Shown piece after piece: positions 25,554 through 40,000 of a DNA stretch of 64,000 nt (its first letter is position 1; every line of letters begins with the position of its first letter). Source of the stretch: Dicaeum eximium (taxonomy: Eukaryota; Chordata; Aves; Passeriformes; Dicaeidae); assembly GCA_013396995.1 (NCBI GenBank), contig VWZP01006707.1, forward strand, positions 1,532,118 through 1,596,117. Reading direction: 5' to 3'. Position numbers and translations under genes: made by a program. The notes under the pieces were generated by a model that worked only from the letters and a program-made list of their open reading frames with translations, had not been told where the DNA came from and did not search any database.

Positions 25554-27879
25554 AGGCACCACAACTCTGACTTAAGCTCTTGCTCATATTCAACAGAAAG
25601 AGGAACACAGTGACCCAGCAGACATCCCAAAGGCTGAGAACTGCTGGAACACGTCCGTCTCCCAAAACTTCACAGGCATTTCAGGCAAGGGCGATCAGCT
25701 GAGGCTGCACAAGGGCTGCTGCTCACACTGCAGAGCCAGCACTAAACTGGTATTGCAGCCTTTGGTTCAAAGTGAGTAGCTGCAGAATGAAAGGCACTGT
25801 GCTTCCATCAGCTTCTCAAATATGCAAAGCCACTTCCAGTGAGACCCTTCTGGAGGTATCCTCTCTCCAAGGCTGGAGAGTTGAAGGAAAAGTCTCAGAA
25901 GAAATAACGCACACGAAAGGGGAAAAGGAACTGCTTCCACTCCAAAGAAACACTGCGAAAGGGCAGAGTGGGAGGGAGAAATATACAGCTGCTGTTAGTG
26001 CACAGCCATCACATGAAGTAGAGAACTCTGCCAGCTTCAGTGAACTGTAAAGGTAACCATACTTCAGTACCCATGGACAGACTCGCTGGTGAAATGCTGA
26101 TCACGCACTTAGAAATCTCCAGGCAAGAAGTTCTGCTCAAATGCTAAGTATGCTTATTCCAGCCCAAAGGCAACATCAGTTCAAGCACGACATTCATCTG
26201 GATTAAAGAAAAATATCAAGGAGAGCAAAAAATGGTTTCTCTTCCCATGTGCGAGTTCAAGGAAAGGAGAAGGATTTAGAGCAACTCTGCCTTTCTCAGC
26301 CAAGAAGCAAGGGGCTTTTTAGCCCCTGAGACTTTTCACTACGGCAGTGGTTGACTCCTGAATTTACACTACAACAACCCCACCTTCTCCTGTGAAATGC
26401 ACACACTGGACAAGCACAGATTGACTGAAAGGAACTGAGGGAGACAAAATCTTTTAGGCAGCCCTGGCAGCTGCTAAAATTTAGACTTTTGTGGATGCAG
26501 ATGCCTAGAACAAAACAAGTAAGAACGTCCAGTCCTTGGACTTCCCATTCCAGCCATAAAGAACATAGCAAAGGGAAGCAGCAGCCCCTGCCCACTCCTG
26601 ACATTTCCTCTTTAGCAGATCTTCAGCACAGGTGTGACTCTGCATCCCTGTGATACACAGACCTTCACAGGAGTAAGCAGGACCCTTGGCTGGTTGGACT
26701 ACTCAGCAGATCACTGGTAGGAATGCAGCACCCTTTGATTTATAGGCACCCCACTGGAGACACACTTCAACAAAGCTGCACTGCACTACTCTGCTTGAAA
26801 ATTGCCTGTTCAGCTCCTTGGTCTCTGCATCATCTTTCCCTTCTCTCTGTAAAGGAGGCTTTGGGCAATTGTTCTCTTCTCCATGAGCAGAAGACAGAGA
26901 CTGAGCCAAATCTCAGCACAGAACACTTTTCTCTCCCAGGCTGGGAATAGAAGCTCAGGGCATTGCACGATTCCTGTCTTCTTTTCCACTGCTGAACTAT
27001 AGAAAATGTCCCAATTAATACATTTTAGGGCTGAGATGTGCTTACATCCTCATCTGCTATTGTTCAGGGATGGGGGAAGGTAAATTACTCCTTTCATCTC
27101 TCCTTCCTTCTCAGTCCTGGAAATTATTGTTGTTGTTGCATATATTTTAGAGTGTGCCAAACCCGCTCTCCAATAAAATACCAGGCAGCAAGAAAGCCTG
27201 GAGAGCTTCCATGCTCCTGAGGCCTTGGTGCAGTGCAAGCACTTTCTCACCTGCATTGGTTGGGAGGGGTGGGGGTGTCTTTGCTTCCCTTTTAGCAGCA
27301 TCTCTCACAAATGAACTTTTGCAAAACACAGTTGCAAAGTAATAGACAGTGCTGCGCACTCTGCATTCAGGATAGATTCTCACAGCAGGACAACAGTTTA
27401 GGATAAACTATCCACAGCCTGCTTGCATGCTTCAGCCTTGCAAATTCCCCACTTTCCCTCCCAGCTCTACTTGGAACTCCTACAGAAGGGGACCCTTAGT
27501 CTACCCAGATCACATTGCCCTCGTGCACAGCTAGACTTGCTGAGAATCTGTTCCCAAGTACAAGGACACAGAGAAGCAGACAGCAAAAACAGCTGAGCAA
27601 AGGGGGAAGAAGAGGCAAGAGCTCACCACGTGCTATTCAGCTCCCAAGTCCTGACAGTCAGGACAGACAGCTGACAGGAGCAAGGCTCAAACAAAATGAC
27701 ATAACCATCAAAATGCCATGGGAGATGTAAATCAAGAGCAATTGCTCCCCTGAAATCCTACACCATCGTGCAGAGGGAGGGGAGCTGGCAGGGCAGCTAG
27801 TGCTCATGGGCAGCAGCCACACCACAACTTGTGACAAGAGGTCACCACCCCACACTCCATCCCTCCAGCACCACACAGC

Positions 27880-28160
27880 CTGGCCGGAGACCAGAGGAGG
27901 AGTACAGCGCTCCGGTCACAAGGTACAGGAAACTATTTCTGGTCGGGGGGAAAGCATACCACACTCTTCTGTCTCCAGGGCAACAAAACAGGCCAACTCA
28001 AGCACAACTCACAGAGAAAAAGCACACTCCAGCCCTGGGAGCACCAGCCTGCAGCAGTCAGCCGCCACGACTGGGAGCAGCAAAAGGTCAGGCTGGGCGG
28101 GTTTCCTGCCGCGAGTCCTAGAGAATCACAGTTCCCGTTCCTGCAGGAGCCCTCGGCCTG
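27880..28160. promoter_or_regulatory. Small CpG cluster, possible regulatory element
   Basis: About eleven CpG dinucleotides fall in 280 nt, in intronic sequence that is otherwise CpG-poor. A GGGCGGG Sp1-type box lies at 28,095-28,101. It is 2.4 kb upstream of exon 3 in transcription direction. It is too weak to call a CpG island or promoter from sequence alone. Confidence 0.25.
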
Positions 28161-31073
28161 TTCCCAGCAGCAGCAGCACACAGCCCAACCAGTGACCTGA
28201 TAAATGCTCCCCCACCCCATCCCCAAAGGTCTTCATCACCGGGTGGCCTTTGGCACGGTATAAACATTTGACTCTTATCAAATCAGCACCAAAGTAAATT
28301 TGGTACTTATGGGGAACAACCTGGCACCTAAATGCATAGGGAATAAAAACAGAACCTCAATTTTCTACCTTACTCTGGTCTAACAAAGATTTATTCCCAG
28401 TAGGAGACAAAACATCCAAAATTTTTTGAGTCCAGCAGAGCAGTGAATTGGTTGGCTTTAACACTCTTCTCATAGTGGGTCTCTCTGAACTTTAAAATGC
28501 AAAGAAATCTAAACTATATTAAAACAACAATGAAAAGATCCCTTACTTACCAAGAACTTGCAAAGAAATAATTTCTCCTTCCTCCGTCCTAAAGATAAAA
28601 CTTATTTCTGCAAGTGATTTGTGGAGTGGAGGTGTTTATTCCTAATGCACAGTGGAACTATACCTCATAGCTAACAGGAGCACAACACCACATCGGACCT
28701 TAAAGGATGCTAGGTCTGGGTCATTGGGCCTATTTCCCATCTTTCACAAAACTGTGAAATTGCACCATAATTTCCAGTAATTTCCATAATTTGCCTAAAA
28801 CAAAGTATATCCTTTAGAAAACATAAGGTTCACGAATTCAAGTGATTCAAGTGATAAATAAAGTCATACACCCACAGAAATTACTCCAAATGTTAGCTAT
28901 CCTTCCTGTTAAAATTCGGCACTGCTGTTCCAAGTCTGAATTCATCTACCTCCTGCTTTCAAATATTGGATTTCATTAAGCTCTTTTCCTGCTATGTTAC
29001 AGAGCTGTCTAGCCCTGAACAATAGCTGATGCTTAAAACTTAAGTACAGGATATTACAAACACTCATCTAATATTCATTTACTGTTTTCTAGCCAAAAAA
29101 AAAAGAAACTTGCTATTTGGAAAATTATTCTATCTGCAGTCTGAAGCAAAGAATATCTACACAGACAGGAAAGCGCAGTCTATGTAACTCTTTTGTAGCA
29201 AAACGTAAAATGTAAATGCTTAAGAAGATGGTGCTTAAAAACAAGAGAAAACTTACTCGTGTTTGATACACAAATTGAGGTGTGAATATCTATTTATCAG
29301 TCCTTTATATAATATGATTTTTGTATCTCTGTTCTGCATGTAAACCTACATTTAACCCAAGTATCTTTAACATCATTGCTCTGCAAACACAGCAGTGTCA
29401 CCCTAGTGATGTTACTGCTGGGCTTCTTTAGAACATACCTGATGAGAAAATGCCTTTTAAAAGAACTGGGATTTCTTTGGGATGGGCTTTTATTTGGCTA
29501 GAGATTTACTTAAATAGAAAACAAGAATAGCTATGTTAGCATCATTTGTAAGAGTTGAGGACCTAAAAAAATGAAACTGCTCCATTTTAGACAAACATGC
29601 AGTCCACTCAGTGAGGCAGGATTTCATGCACAATGGATGGACAGAAACTGCTGTGCACAACCAGTAACGTCACCGCTGTAAGAAACTCTAACTGGGAGGG
29701 GTAAAACAACAACCCTGCCTGAGTACAGAAGACAGCAAAACCATCATAGTTTGTCCTGATTTTCCACAATGCATCAAACTTCAACAGATACTCAGGACAA
29801 CTTGCTAAAGTTGTAATGCTAAAGAAAGGTGTACCCAACAGAAATAAAATTCTAGAAGCAGATAACTTTACTTCACAAAGACCTGCCAATCTCCAGCAGA
29901 GTGTGGAATACACCTGATTTTATACTGATGCACATTTCTTACTCTTTGCTAAGAAAATAATTTTATTGTCTGACCAGTTCTGTCTGTTATCCCAAGGATG
30001 CAGTGGCAGAGATGGATGAATAACATGAGATCCAATTTCTGGGCTCCATTTTTCTCCAAGAAAATAGTTCCCAGTTTTCTACTCTAGCCACTACATGCAT
30101 GGCTGCTTTGCAGGATGTTCATCCTCACCAGATCTTTCTCCTCCAGGGGTATCCAAGACCTGGAGAACATTTTCAGACACAGACAGGGTAGAGGATATCT
30201 ACAAATTCCAGGACTCTAGAGCTGCCAAGTGAGAACATTTACATAACAACTACAACAACAAAAAGATGAAGAAGAAATTCACTGTGCATAATCAGCCTGT
30301 TAGGAAGCTGTGTGAGGAGAAGGGGCTGCCAGGGAAGCACAGGGAGACATGTCTGCATGGAGCTCAGGTATGCTTGTGAGAGGCAGAGCCTGGAGGATGA
30401 CACCTACCCCAAACCCAAAAAGGAGATCAGTCCCAAGTAGGCGGGGTGAGGCCAAACCCGAGCCAGAGAGCAGGAGGAGCTGGTTAGGTGTCAGGTGCCA
30501 ACACTGCCACCCTGCACTGGCAACACAGCACGAGATCCTCCTGGCTTCAGACAGAGCTGTGATGCCCTGAGTGACTCCTGCTCCCAAGAGATGCACAGAG
30601 GGGCTCTGCTTCAGCTATGGGCAGCTGCCATGTGAACATGCTCTCCAGCCACAGCTTTGCCATAAGCTCCACAAAGGATCACTGGCCAGGAAGGTTGAAA
30701 GAGACCTTTTGTGAATCCCATCCCCTTCCATCTGCCCAAAGAACACTGAAATTCATTGCTTTAGGAACAGATGTGAGCAAAAGCACACCTATCTCAGTTA
30801 TTTCCTCTTCTGGCAAGTAAGAAGTAGAAGTCAGCATTAAAAACTAATTGAAATACTGGACAAAATTATTGTCATAAACCAAGATTTATTAGTAAAAGTG
30901 ATTAATTTCACACCTACCAGAAAACAAGGTGCAAAAACTTAATTCTAACATTAGAATTAAGCATTAGAAGAATTAGAAACACAGCGCTGTTTCAAAATGG
31001 TTCCCTGTGCAAAGGACTACATCTACTGCAGCATTTACTGGCTTTACTTTACCAAACTGCAGTATGCTGGTTT

Positions 31074-31092
31074 TATATATATATACACACAC
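31074..31092. repeat. (TA)n(CA)n microsatellite
   Basis: A short alternating TA run passes into CA repeats inside intron 2, 19 nt in all. Confidence 0.9.
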
Positions 31093-34000
31093 TGAGGTCT
31101 TGTGGCTAAAGCTCACTCTTTATTTAGTACACCTGCCTTAAGAAAGGAAAAAGAAAAAGGAACAGGGGATAACTTTTAGCAACCTAAATTTTTGCCACTT
31201 GAGTGAAAAGGCAGATTCTTTCCTAAAGCAGGAAAAAGAAGCATTAAGAAAACTAACACTTAGATGTGAATCAGCTCTGTGATAAGAATCTGTCATGAAG
31301 AAAAAACCAATGTTCCTCCTCCCTTTACAAACACATAATCTTCCTATTCTCAACTGGAATATACAATCTGGCTGCTCAATACTGCAGTCCACCTGTGTTC
31401 ATCCTGCATTAGGACCATGTCTGTCCTTGCTGTTAAAGGAGGCTTACAACTATCATTCCTGTGGGAACACATTCTAGATTACATTTCTGAGAATGGGAAG
31501 AGTCCGGAAGAAGAATCAAACTCAAAGCAATAAATTCAGTTTGATTGCTGTCATCATGCCAATTCCGGGAGAGAGGCAATTGGTGCCAGCTGCTAAGATA
31601 TCATTTGAGTTGCTTCAAGACAGAAATCGAATTTACATCAAATACATTTTGTAGTGCGAGACTAGTCTGAACCTTCAGGTTCCTTCATGCTTGTTTAAAT
31701 TTAAACTTCCTCTCTGAAACATTACCAGCAAAAGAGAGTTCCCTCATGCTGCACTTCAGGACACAGACTTCTCCCCATATTCTCTTATTTTTCCAGCAAG
31801 ACTGTACTACAGAACAGCTGAGATGTCTCAGCATTTGCAATGGGTAGCAGCAGACAGTTTGCCGTACCAAACCACCACCTCAAACAGGGATACCAGCAAG
31901 TCTTAGACTGACACCAATTCCCCATCTGCAGAATTAGTAGAAACAAAAATAAAAAATCATCCTAGGCCTTAGGAATGACCAGAGGCCCCCATCGATTCAG
32001 TATATCCTTTCTGACAAGAGCTAAGAGCAGATGCCTAAGAAAAAATGCAAAGAAAATAAGCATATAATGATCCCTCCCTCCCTCTCTCCTTTCCATTTCA
32101 GTGTTTCTACACTGCCATTTCAAAGACCAGCTAAAATTAATAAATCTGTAGCAGCATACTACTGCCATTGCAGGCGACATTCCTGAAAGCCAGAGTCTTG
32201 TTTTCCAGCCTCTCAGTGCAGAATGATCCCAGTGCCCAAACAGCACCTCCAGCACCTCTGCTGTAGAAACTGTGCAAGAGTCACGACATCACCAAGGGGA
32301 AGACATGTCTGGAGCCAGCATGTGAAGATGAAAGAGCCAAGCTCCACTTTTCTCAGCCAGTGAAAGCTAGAGAAACAAGACAGGGGCAAAATCTTCATCC
32401 CTTGCCTTCAGCTACAGACAGAAGGAGGAGGTTTAAGTGCCAACATGACATAATAAAAAAAGATAGTATTTCTTTCAAGAAATGCCGGTGAACATATTTT
32501 CTGAAAGCCTTTCCTCCAGTAAAACCACTAACATTAACACTTTGTAATAGCCTTTTCCCACGCTCCCACAACTTCCCAGAAACAAACAACTCAGTGAGTA
32601 AAAGTGTACCACGATCCCTAACAGTACATATACACACGGATCTTAAAGACAACCTGAAGTCCACACAGCTGGTCACAAGCTCTGGGCACACACACTAGTA
32701 TCTGTGAACCCCTTGGTATTACTGTACTGGGAAACCAAAACAAATTAAAAGAAGCAACCTACATAAACTCAGCACAGTCTCCACTTTTCTGTTCAAGTAA
32801 TGCAGAAATTAGACTTTGAACACCACAGAGTAGAAATAAAGACTGTTTAAGTAATTCTATTTGTATCTCAAATAAGCACCCTGAAGAGTGGGCCAAGGCA
32901 ATTTATTCTCTTTTCCTGCATTTCATTACCTTGTACTTACCTTGCAAAGATAATCTAACTGAAGGCAGATACTAATATGTATACAACAGTGGCAAAGGCA
33001 AAAAAGCTATTAAAAATACCTAGGAGAGAGGAATCTTTTAAAAAAAGTCATAGTGTGCACCTTTGGCATTGCACTTTCTACACTTGGTGTCACTCAAAGC
33101 TGCCTTTTCTATTCACATGTACATTTTTCAGTTTATCAGCTAACAACTTGTCCACAATTTTTCTTTGAATTATCCAGCAGGTGGACCTGGTAAGAGAAAG
33201 AGAATTCCTATCCACTTGTTTTCAACAGGAACACATACCCTGAGTATTACCTACTGTACACCTTATAAAGCAAACCAGCAAACCAGCAGAGGAAGTTCCC
33301 GGCTTTTTTCCCAAGTTTAACATGTGTTATTTCACAGAGGTGTGTCTGACTTCCAGTGATTCCACAAGCTGTCAGCTACTAAAAAACTTTCACATCACTT
33401 CCCTGAAACACTCCCACCTCAAACCAGGACATTACCAATGTGCACATTAAGATGAAGTGAGGAGCTTGGGCTCCCACAGCCACCGGCAACTTTCCAGGAA
33501 CTTCAAGAATCAAAGGAGGTCAAATTAGTGAATCAGTACAGGCTCACTGCTATAGGTGAGAGCGATCTCTGTGGCAATTAAGGATGTGAGCAGATTAAGT
33601 GTGCTCAAGCCTAACATGCCATTCTTTACCCACAAAGGCACAGATAAAGCCATATCGTGTCTTTTCACTGGCTCAGAGAGAATGGTAACCATTCCCTTAG
33701 GTTCTTGCCTGCAGAAGATCCCCAGTTTGACCAAAAGCAGCACTGCAAGGTAACATGAAATGAAACATGAAATAAAACTGCATAGGCGCTCAGGAAGGGG
33801 AAGGAGCCTCCCGCGGCTTACACTTTCCTCTGCAGCCCCACATCCCCCCAATTTCAGCAACTCAGCAGGGAGACATCCCCCTTCCCTTGGATGGCAGCCC
33901 CAGCTGCACACAGGGCAGCCCCAGTCCAGCTCTCCCATCCCTGGTTTCCCATCTGCAAGGGCACCATTTTTTTTAAACTGCATTTTACAAGTAAATCACG

Positions 34001-37000
34001 TGCTCAGCTGCTAGTTTGGGTGCAGAGCCAAGAAACACTCTGGTGTATGGGGGAAGGGAGCTGATGTATTTTTTGTTTCATGTGACCAGCTTACCAGAAA
34101 CTTAGCTGAGACCACGAGCAGATCCTCTACCCACACCCCTCCCTCACCACAGCCCCTTCCCCCAGACACTCTTGCAGCAGAGGTGCAGAGCAAATGCACG
34201 ACAGGAGAATCTGGCAACTCATATGCCTACAGCCAACCATCAAGTCCAAAAGAGGTGGGACACCAGCTTTGCATCCCAGCGGATCCACTGAAGGCATGCA
34301 TTCAAGGAGCTCATCTCTCCTAGAAAGGTTATGGCTCCCACAGAGAAAGGGAGAAGTTGTGGGTTAGGGGATGCTGAGGCAGGAGGCTGCAGTAACAATG
34401 CCAGCTTACACAAACACACCACAATATTTTGGTTAGAAAGTTGGGGGGGAACGTTTTAGATCCAAGAGGCTGGCTGTAGGATGTATGCTTAAATAAAGAG
34501 CATCCCAACATGCTCTCACAGAGACACGGGGAGGGGAGAAGTGATTTTAAAAAAAAACCCACATAATCTAAATTTTAGATGGGTTCCATATGCTTTCTGC
34601 AATGAGATGGACAGGATAATAAGCATGGCAGCATCTCTTAGCTCACACAGAGCTGTACAATAATGTATTTCCATAGGTGCCTTTGGAGACCTCTCTTGAA
34701 TTGCCCCTAGACCTATACAGCACAAGCAGAGATTTGGGAAAATAGAAATTCTGGCAAATTTCTAAAAGACAGATAATTAAATGGTGGAAAAAAAATGTAA
34801 GAAAAAACCCAAAATGTGCTCGTAAATGAACAAGTACTTCCATAGTATCTTTTTTTGGAGAATCTCTAGGTGTCTAACAAGTACAAGGCGAGAAAACCCT
34901 TGAAGCACAAGGTTTCTTTCCCTACCTTTAAAGACCTGGAGAAAAAAAGTAGAGGTACTGAAACCAGAGAACGTCAGTGACAAATCTGTGAACAAACTCA
35001 GATCTTTGGAATCTGAGCCTTTAACTACGCTGTTTTTCACCCCTCTACAGAAAGAGAAATGAAGACAGAAACAATGCAGTGGAGATCTGATGGATTTTGA
35101 ACACTCAAAGCAAAAATTGATAGGGGCAGCATTAGTACTGTTGCGATACCTCATCATGTCTCACTCTGGGAAGCATGAAATCCTACTTCAATGGCATGCT
35201 AGGACCTAAGGAATTTTTATTATGAGGTCTGGCGTTCAGAATTAGAAAAACTGTTTTTCTTTTAAAAAAACCCACATTTAGTCTCTTTGGGAACTGCCAC
35301 CCAATAAAGACTGCATTGCACTTGACAAGAGCACAGCCTGAAAATAGCTTCCTTCACATGAAAGCTCCAGATTTGGACAATCTGGTGTGCACAACAGCTT
35401 TAAAGTGGTCACCCTGTTCCATTACGATGCTTGCTTTCAGATTCTCAGGGAATGAGGCACCTGACTTGCACCTTTTTCCAAAAAAGCAGCTGTTATGCTA
35501 CAGTTTTGATTTATTCTCTAAGTTAATTTCTTGTTTTGATCAGTGTTTAAAGCTCCTGGCTAGATCAGTTTAGGTCTTGTTTGCCTGGAGGCATTTAATG
35601 CTGCTACATTACCATAATACTAATTTTAAGATTACCTACAGCTCCGCCCCACCAAATCTTTTGCTGTGATTTGGATTTAAATTATGTGGTATGTTTTGGC
35701 ATTGAATTGCACAGCACCATATCAAGTCAACAGACACTTAACTGAATCTCAAGAGATGGTCAGATTTGCTGATAACAGACAACACACCCAGAACATTCCC
35801 ACTGATGAAGTCCACCCCACCACAAAGAAAGACTGAAGATGAGAGGTTGAAGCCGTAGCCCTCATGTTATCTCAGAGCTCACAGTTCTGTAAATTGCTGC
35901 CTATCTGAGGCAAAAAATGAGAGGGGAAAGGGTGGTGTGTCAGATGGAGAAAGAAAATGCAGTGAAACAGTTATTAAAGCACTAACACTGATGGCTATAA
36001 AGGAACTTTCTCTGTTGAGATTCAGTTTTAATGAGGTGGCGGTTAAGATGTCGAGCCAACAAGTCTGAAGACTAAACCCTCCTTTGTCTACAGAACACAT
36101 AAATGAGAAGAGTGGCAGAAAAATCTTCTCCACATTACCCACCAGGCAGCCTCAGCTTTGACCTAAAAGCAACACTTCTGCCCTACAAATGTTATTTCCA
36201 CAAAGAGGCTGAATTTCAAATCCAGAAAAGACAGCAGAGTATGGTCTTCCTATGGCCAGTGCCCAAGGAGCCTTCAATATGAGATCCATGGAGCACAAAG
36301 GTGGGCTGTAGACTGCAGCACTCCCTGGTAGAAGAAGCTTCTGATCAGGCACCATTCGCAGCAGACAGCACAGTAAAATAATGTGTCCTTATCCTTATTT
36401 TTTTTGCTATCTTTACCTGGACAGCTGGTCTAGCAAAATAAGACTTGGGACCTTGCTCATGCTATCACTAAAGCTGCTATCTTCATTTCAAGGGGAATGC
36501 TAGCAAAGGTGATCCCTGCTCCTTCCAAAGTCTCGCTCCTTTTCTTCAGTTCTTCTGTCAAGAAGTGTATCCAAATAGTGCAGTCCTCCAACAGTGCCTC
36601 TGCAGCAGGCAGAGGACAACTACACGTGTATACTGTGAAGATACTGCTGCAGTCCCAGCACAGAAATACATAGCTCACAAGCTCACAGACAGCTAGGGAA
36701 CATGGGAAAAAGAGGCATGGCCCATTACTTAAAATAAATAACCAACTAAATATTCACCTGTGTTGTAGGACTGGTCTCTGCAGAAAAAGAAGTTCCTGTG
36801 TTCTGTGACCCAGCAGAGGAGGGGAGCAGTGGCAGAGCAAGCAGCACTGCTCAGCACTTAGGGACAGCAAGTCTCCCAAGCTGCTTACATCTAATACAGG
36901 CAGGATCTGGAGTGACAGCAGCCAGCGGGCAGCAAGGCCTGCGTGTCCTCCAGGCCCTGGGAAATGCAAGCATAAAATGTGCTTCTAAAAGAAAAACATT

Positions 37001-40000
37001 AACGACACTTGTAGACAGGAGGAGAGACAGGAGACAAAGACAACTAAAGAAGTGTCCAGAGGGGAAGACAAAGCCACATGTATGGAGCATGGGAAGGACA
37101 GAGAGTCCACCAAAAAGGGCAGCATAAGGAAAATGGGATCATGTGAGATGAGAAAGCCCAGCTCAGAGATGAGACTCGTTGGCCTTGGCAGACGGGAGCA
37201 AAGGGCAACACAGTGGCTGCCCACAGCAGGCTGCTCTTCTTCATGGGCCATAACCCTCAGCAGCCTTACTGACCATGACAGCCACAGTTCAGCAGAAAGT
37301 AAGTTCAGCAACTTCTGATTAGTTCAGCAACTGTTATCATCACAAACTAATCTGGTTTTCACTTTACAATAATTTAAACAATTTCCTGTTCTTCACACCG
37401 TACTGATATTCACTCCTCCACCACACACTGAAACATGTTTGTCTGTTCAGCTGGAGCAAAGCCATAAGACCCTGCAGTCCTCACAGCCAAGGAGGTGCCC
37501 AGAGAGGGCACTCAGCCTAACCACAAGAGCCACTACTGTTGTAGTCAGCCACTACTGATCCACTCTGGCGGATCAGCTCAGGAAGTTTCTGCCTCCAGCC
37601 CATTTGCTTGTTCTCACCTCCTCAGCCAAGTTCAGTGCCAGATCAGCTGTTTGGGTGACAGCCCTATGAGCAGGGAAGCAGAAGAGAGCAGCAAAGGCAA
37701 TTTTAAGTTTTCTCTGAAGTCAGTTAGCTTTGAAAGCAGTTGATAAAATTAACAACCCTAACAGAAACTGCCCACTGCAAACAGCAACCAAATAAAGCTG
37801 CTAGTTCCCAAATGGCTGATGACCAAGCCACAGCTGCGCCGGGGTGGGGGAGGAGAGGGGGGAAAGCACGCATGAATCCTCGAGTGAGTCACTCACTCCC
37901 TGCATCCCTGCTGGCCTAGATAAATGCTGCTGCCAGTGGATGATGGGTGCTGCAAACCAACTCTTAAGCCCGCAGCATCCCCGCTGCTCATCTCCTGGTG
38001 GGCACAAAGCCTGCACTGAACAACACCATCTTTGTGCAAGGGGGCAAGCAAGAGAGGTAGTCACAATCACCATTAGGGCTCAGGTGTTCCCATTTGGCTA
38101 TGATCAACTTTTATGTCTCTTCTTGCCCTTGCTCCTGCTTTCAGGAATTGTCCCTCAAGGGCTGAGATCTTGGGCAGGTGAGGATATATTATAAAGCTTG
38201 CCAATTTAAACAAGGAAAACACTGAAAAAAGTGTGAAAGCAAATAGATAATAAAAATAGTAATAAAGACACTGTGTAGGAAGTTGCTCTGAGTCCCTGCA
38301 CTGGCATTAGTTTGTTTACAGTGCAGGATGTTTACTTGTACCATCTGAGCAACAAGCCCTGGTGGATCACATCAGAACTGCTTTACCTTGATGCAGAAGT
38401 TTAGGATGAAGGCAGAATTACCCAAAGCACAAAATGCATCAGAATTAAAAGCAAATCATATCAAGTCTGTACAACATGTAACATCTGCACTACAGATGCA
38501 CCAAGATAAGGGAACTGGTCTAAAACAGATACTCCAGCTAGTTAGATCTCTGTAAGACAAAGCCTCAAATGCTGTAAATCTGAGGCACCACAGCTGCAAA
38601 TCCTGCAGTCATGTCATTCATTGTTTTAAGAATGAAGGGGTTTAAATAAGTCCTGTGCCCAATGCAATCCCTATGGGAGAGCTACTGAAGAAGTTTTAAC
38701 TGTCCTCACCCTCTGAGAATGTGACAGATTTCTTTACCTTGGTTTCCCAAGTGTACAAATATACCAGAAGGAACAGGGCAAGAAAAGGAAAAGAACCTCA
38801 AAGGAGCAGAGTCTCAATTAGCTGCCTCTACAAACTGGTGTACATGGTGGATGCTAAGGATTTCAGAAACAGAAGCTGGCTAGCTGATATTCATACCAGG
38901 AAGAAAAGGTCAGGCCACAAACTCCAAGTTTCAGGCTAATGATGCTACATGTTGCAATTTTCTAAATTCTACTTTCTATGTCATACAGTTCTGAAAACTT
39001 CCCTCATGACTCTTGGTGAAATTACAAAGCAAATGGAACCCTGGACAAAACACTGTTGTACTCACAGTTAAAACTGACCAAGATTGCACTGGTGTCTCCT
39101 CCAAATCATTATCATAAGTATTTCAGAGAATCCAAAGAAATAAAACCCAGAGCATGTTAACAAGTCCTACCAAGTATACATATATGCAATAGCTCCATAG
39201 TGGGTCACTGATATAACTAAATATTAACAAAAGGTCAATGGATTAAACTACTTGTGCAGTCTTTATACAGCTCCTTATGCAGGTGGAATTGCTTGAAAGC
39301 TTTGATGCCAGGTTTCCCTAATGAAACTGCAGCCAAAACAAGCATATCTGAGCTCCTTTACTGCATTACTAAAAAGTGAAAAGAGATGATCATTTCCAAA
39401 GCCTTCAGACCAACACAGAGCTCACTGAGAAACAGCAAGAGAATGAATGAAACAAGAGTAGTCAGGACACGAAGTCCTGCCTATCATACCCTAAGACAGG
39501 CAAAGCAAACTGACTCACACCAGTCACAAGCACTCTGTCCAGTCTCCAGCTGGGTACTTTAGCACACTGGTTCTGCTGAAACACGCAAAGCTGCTACCTG
39601 TTCCAAGAAAACTTCTGGCTAGCAATGCTGATGTGCCAAAAAACAGGCTAGCCCAAGATAATGACGTATTCATGAGGCTTCTAAAGTCTCCTGAAAATGC
39701 AAAGATGTCCTGCCTTATAAAGTTCTGTCTTCCACCCAGCTCTAGCAAAAGTATCCTAAAACAGCAAATCCCTGCTTTAGAAGAAAACGGTCCAGGGACT
39801 CAATGAACTATGGAGAGGCAGAGGAAAGCATCTTCCCGTTATACTGAGCTCAGCAATGAACAAATCAACCAGTGGACTTGGAGACCTGGGAAGACTTCTT
39901 TATTTCCTTCGATTGGTCAGCTTGGTCCATCCAATACCACTCGAAAGTAACCTCTGCTTAACTTCCCTGAGAACAGAACATACATCACATGTCCCACTGC

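Noticed and set aside
32700..32730. Possible CAMK2G exon 2 (the minus strand resembles an INTKK-type codon string near CTTGGTATTACTG).
   Set aside because: The flanking bases do not encode KIINTKKLSAR or STQEYAAK, and no GT-AG pair at 95 nt spacing is present.
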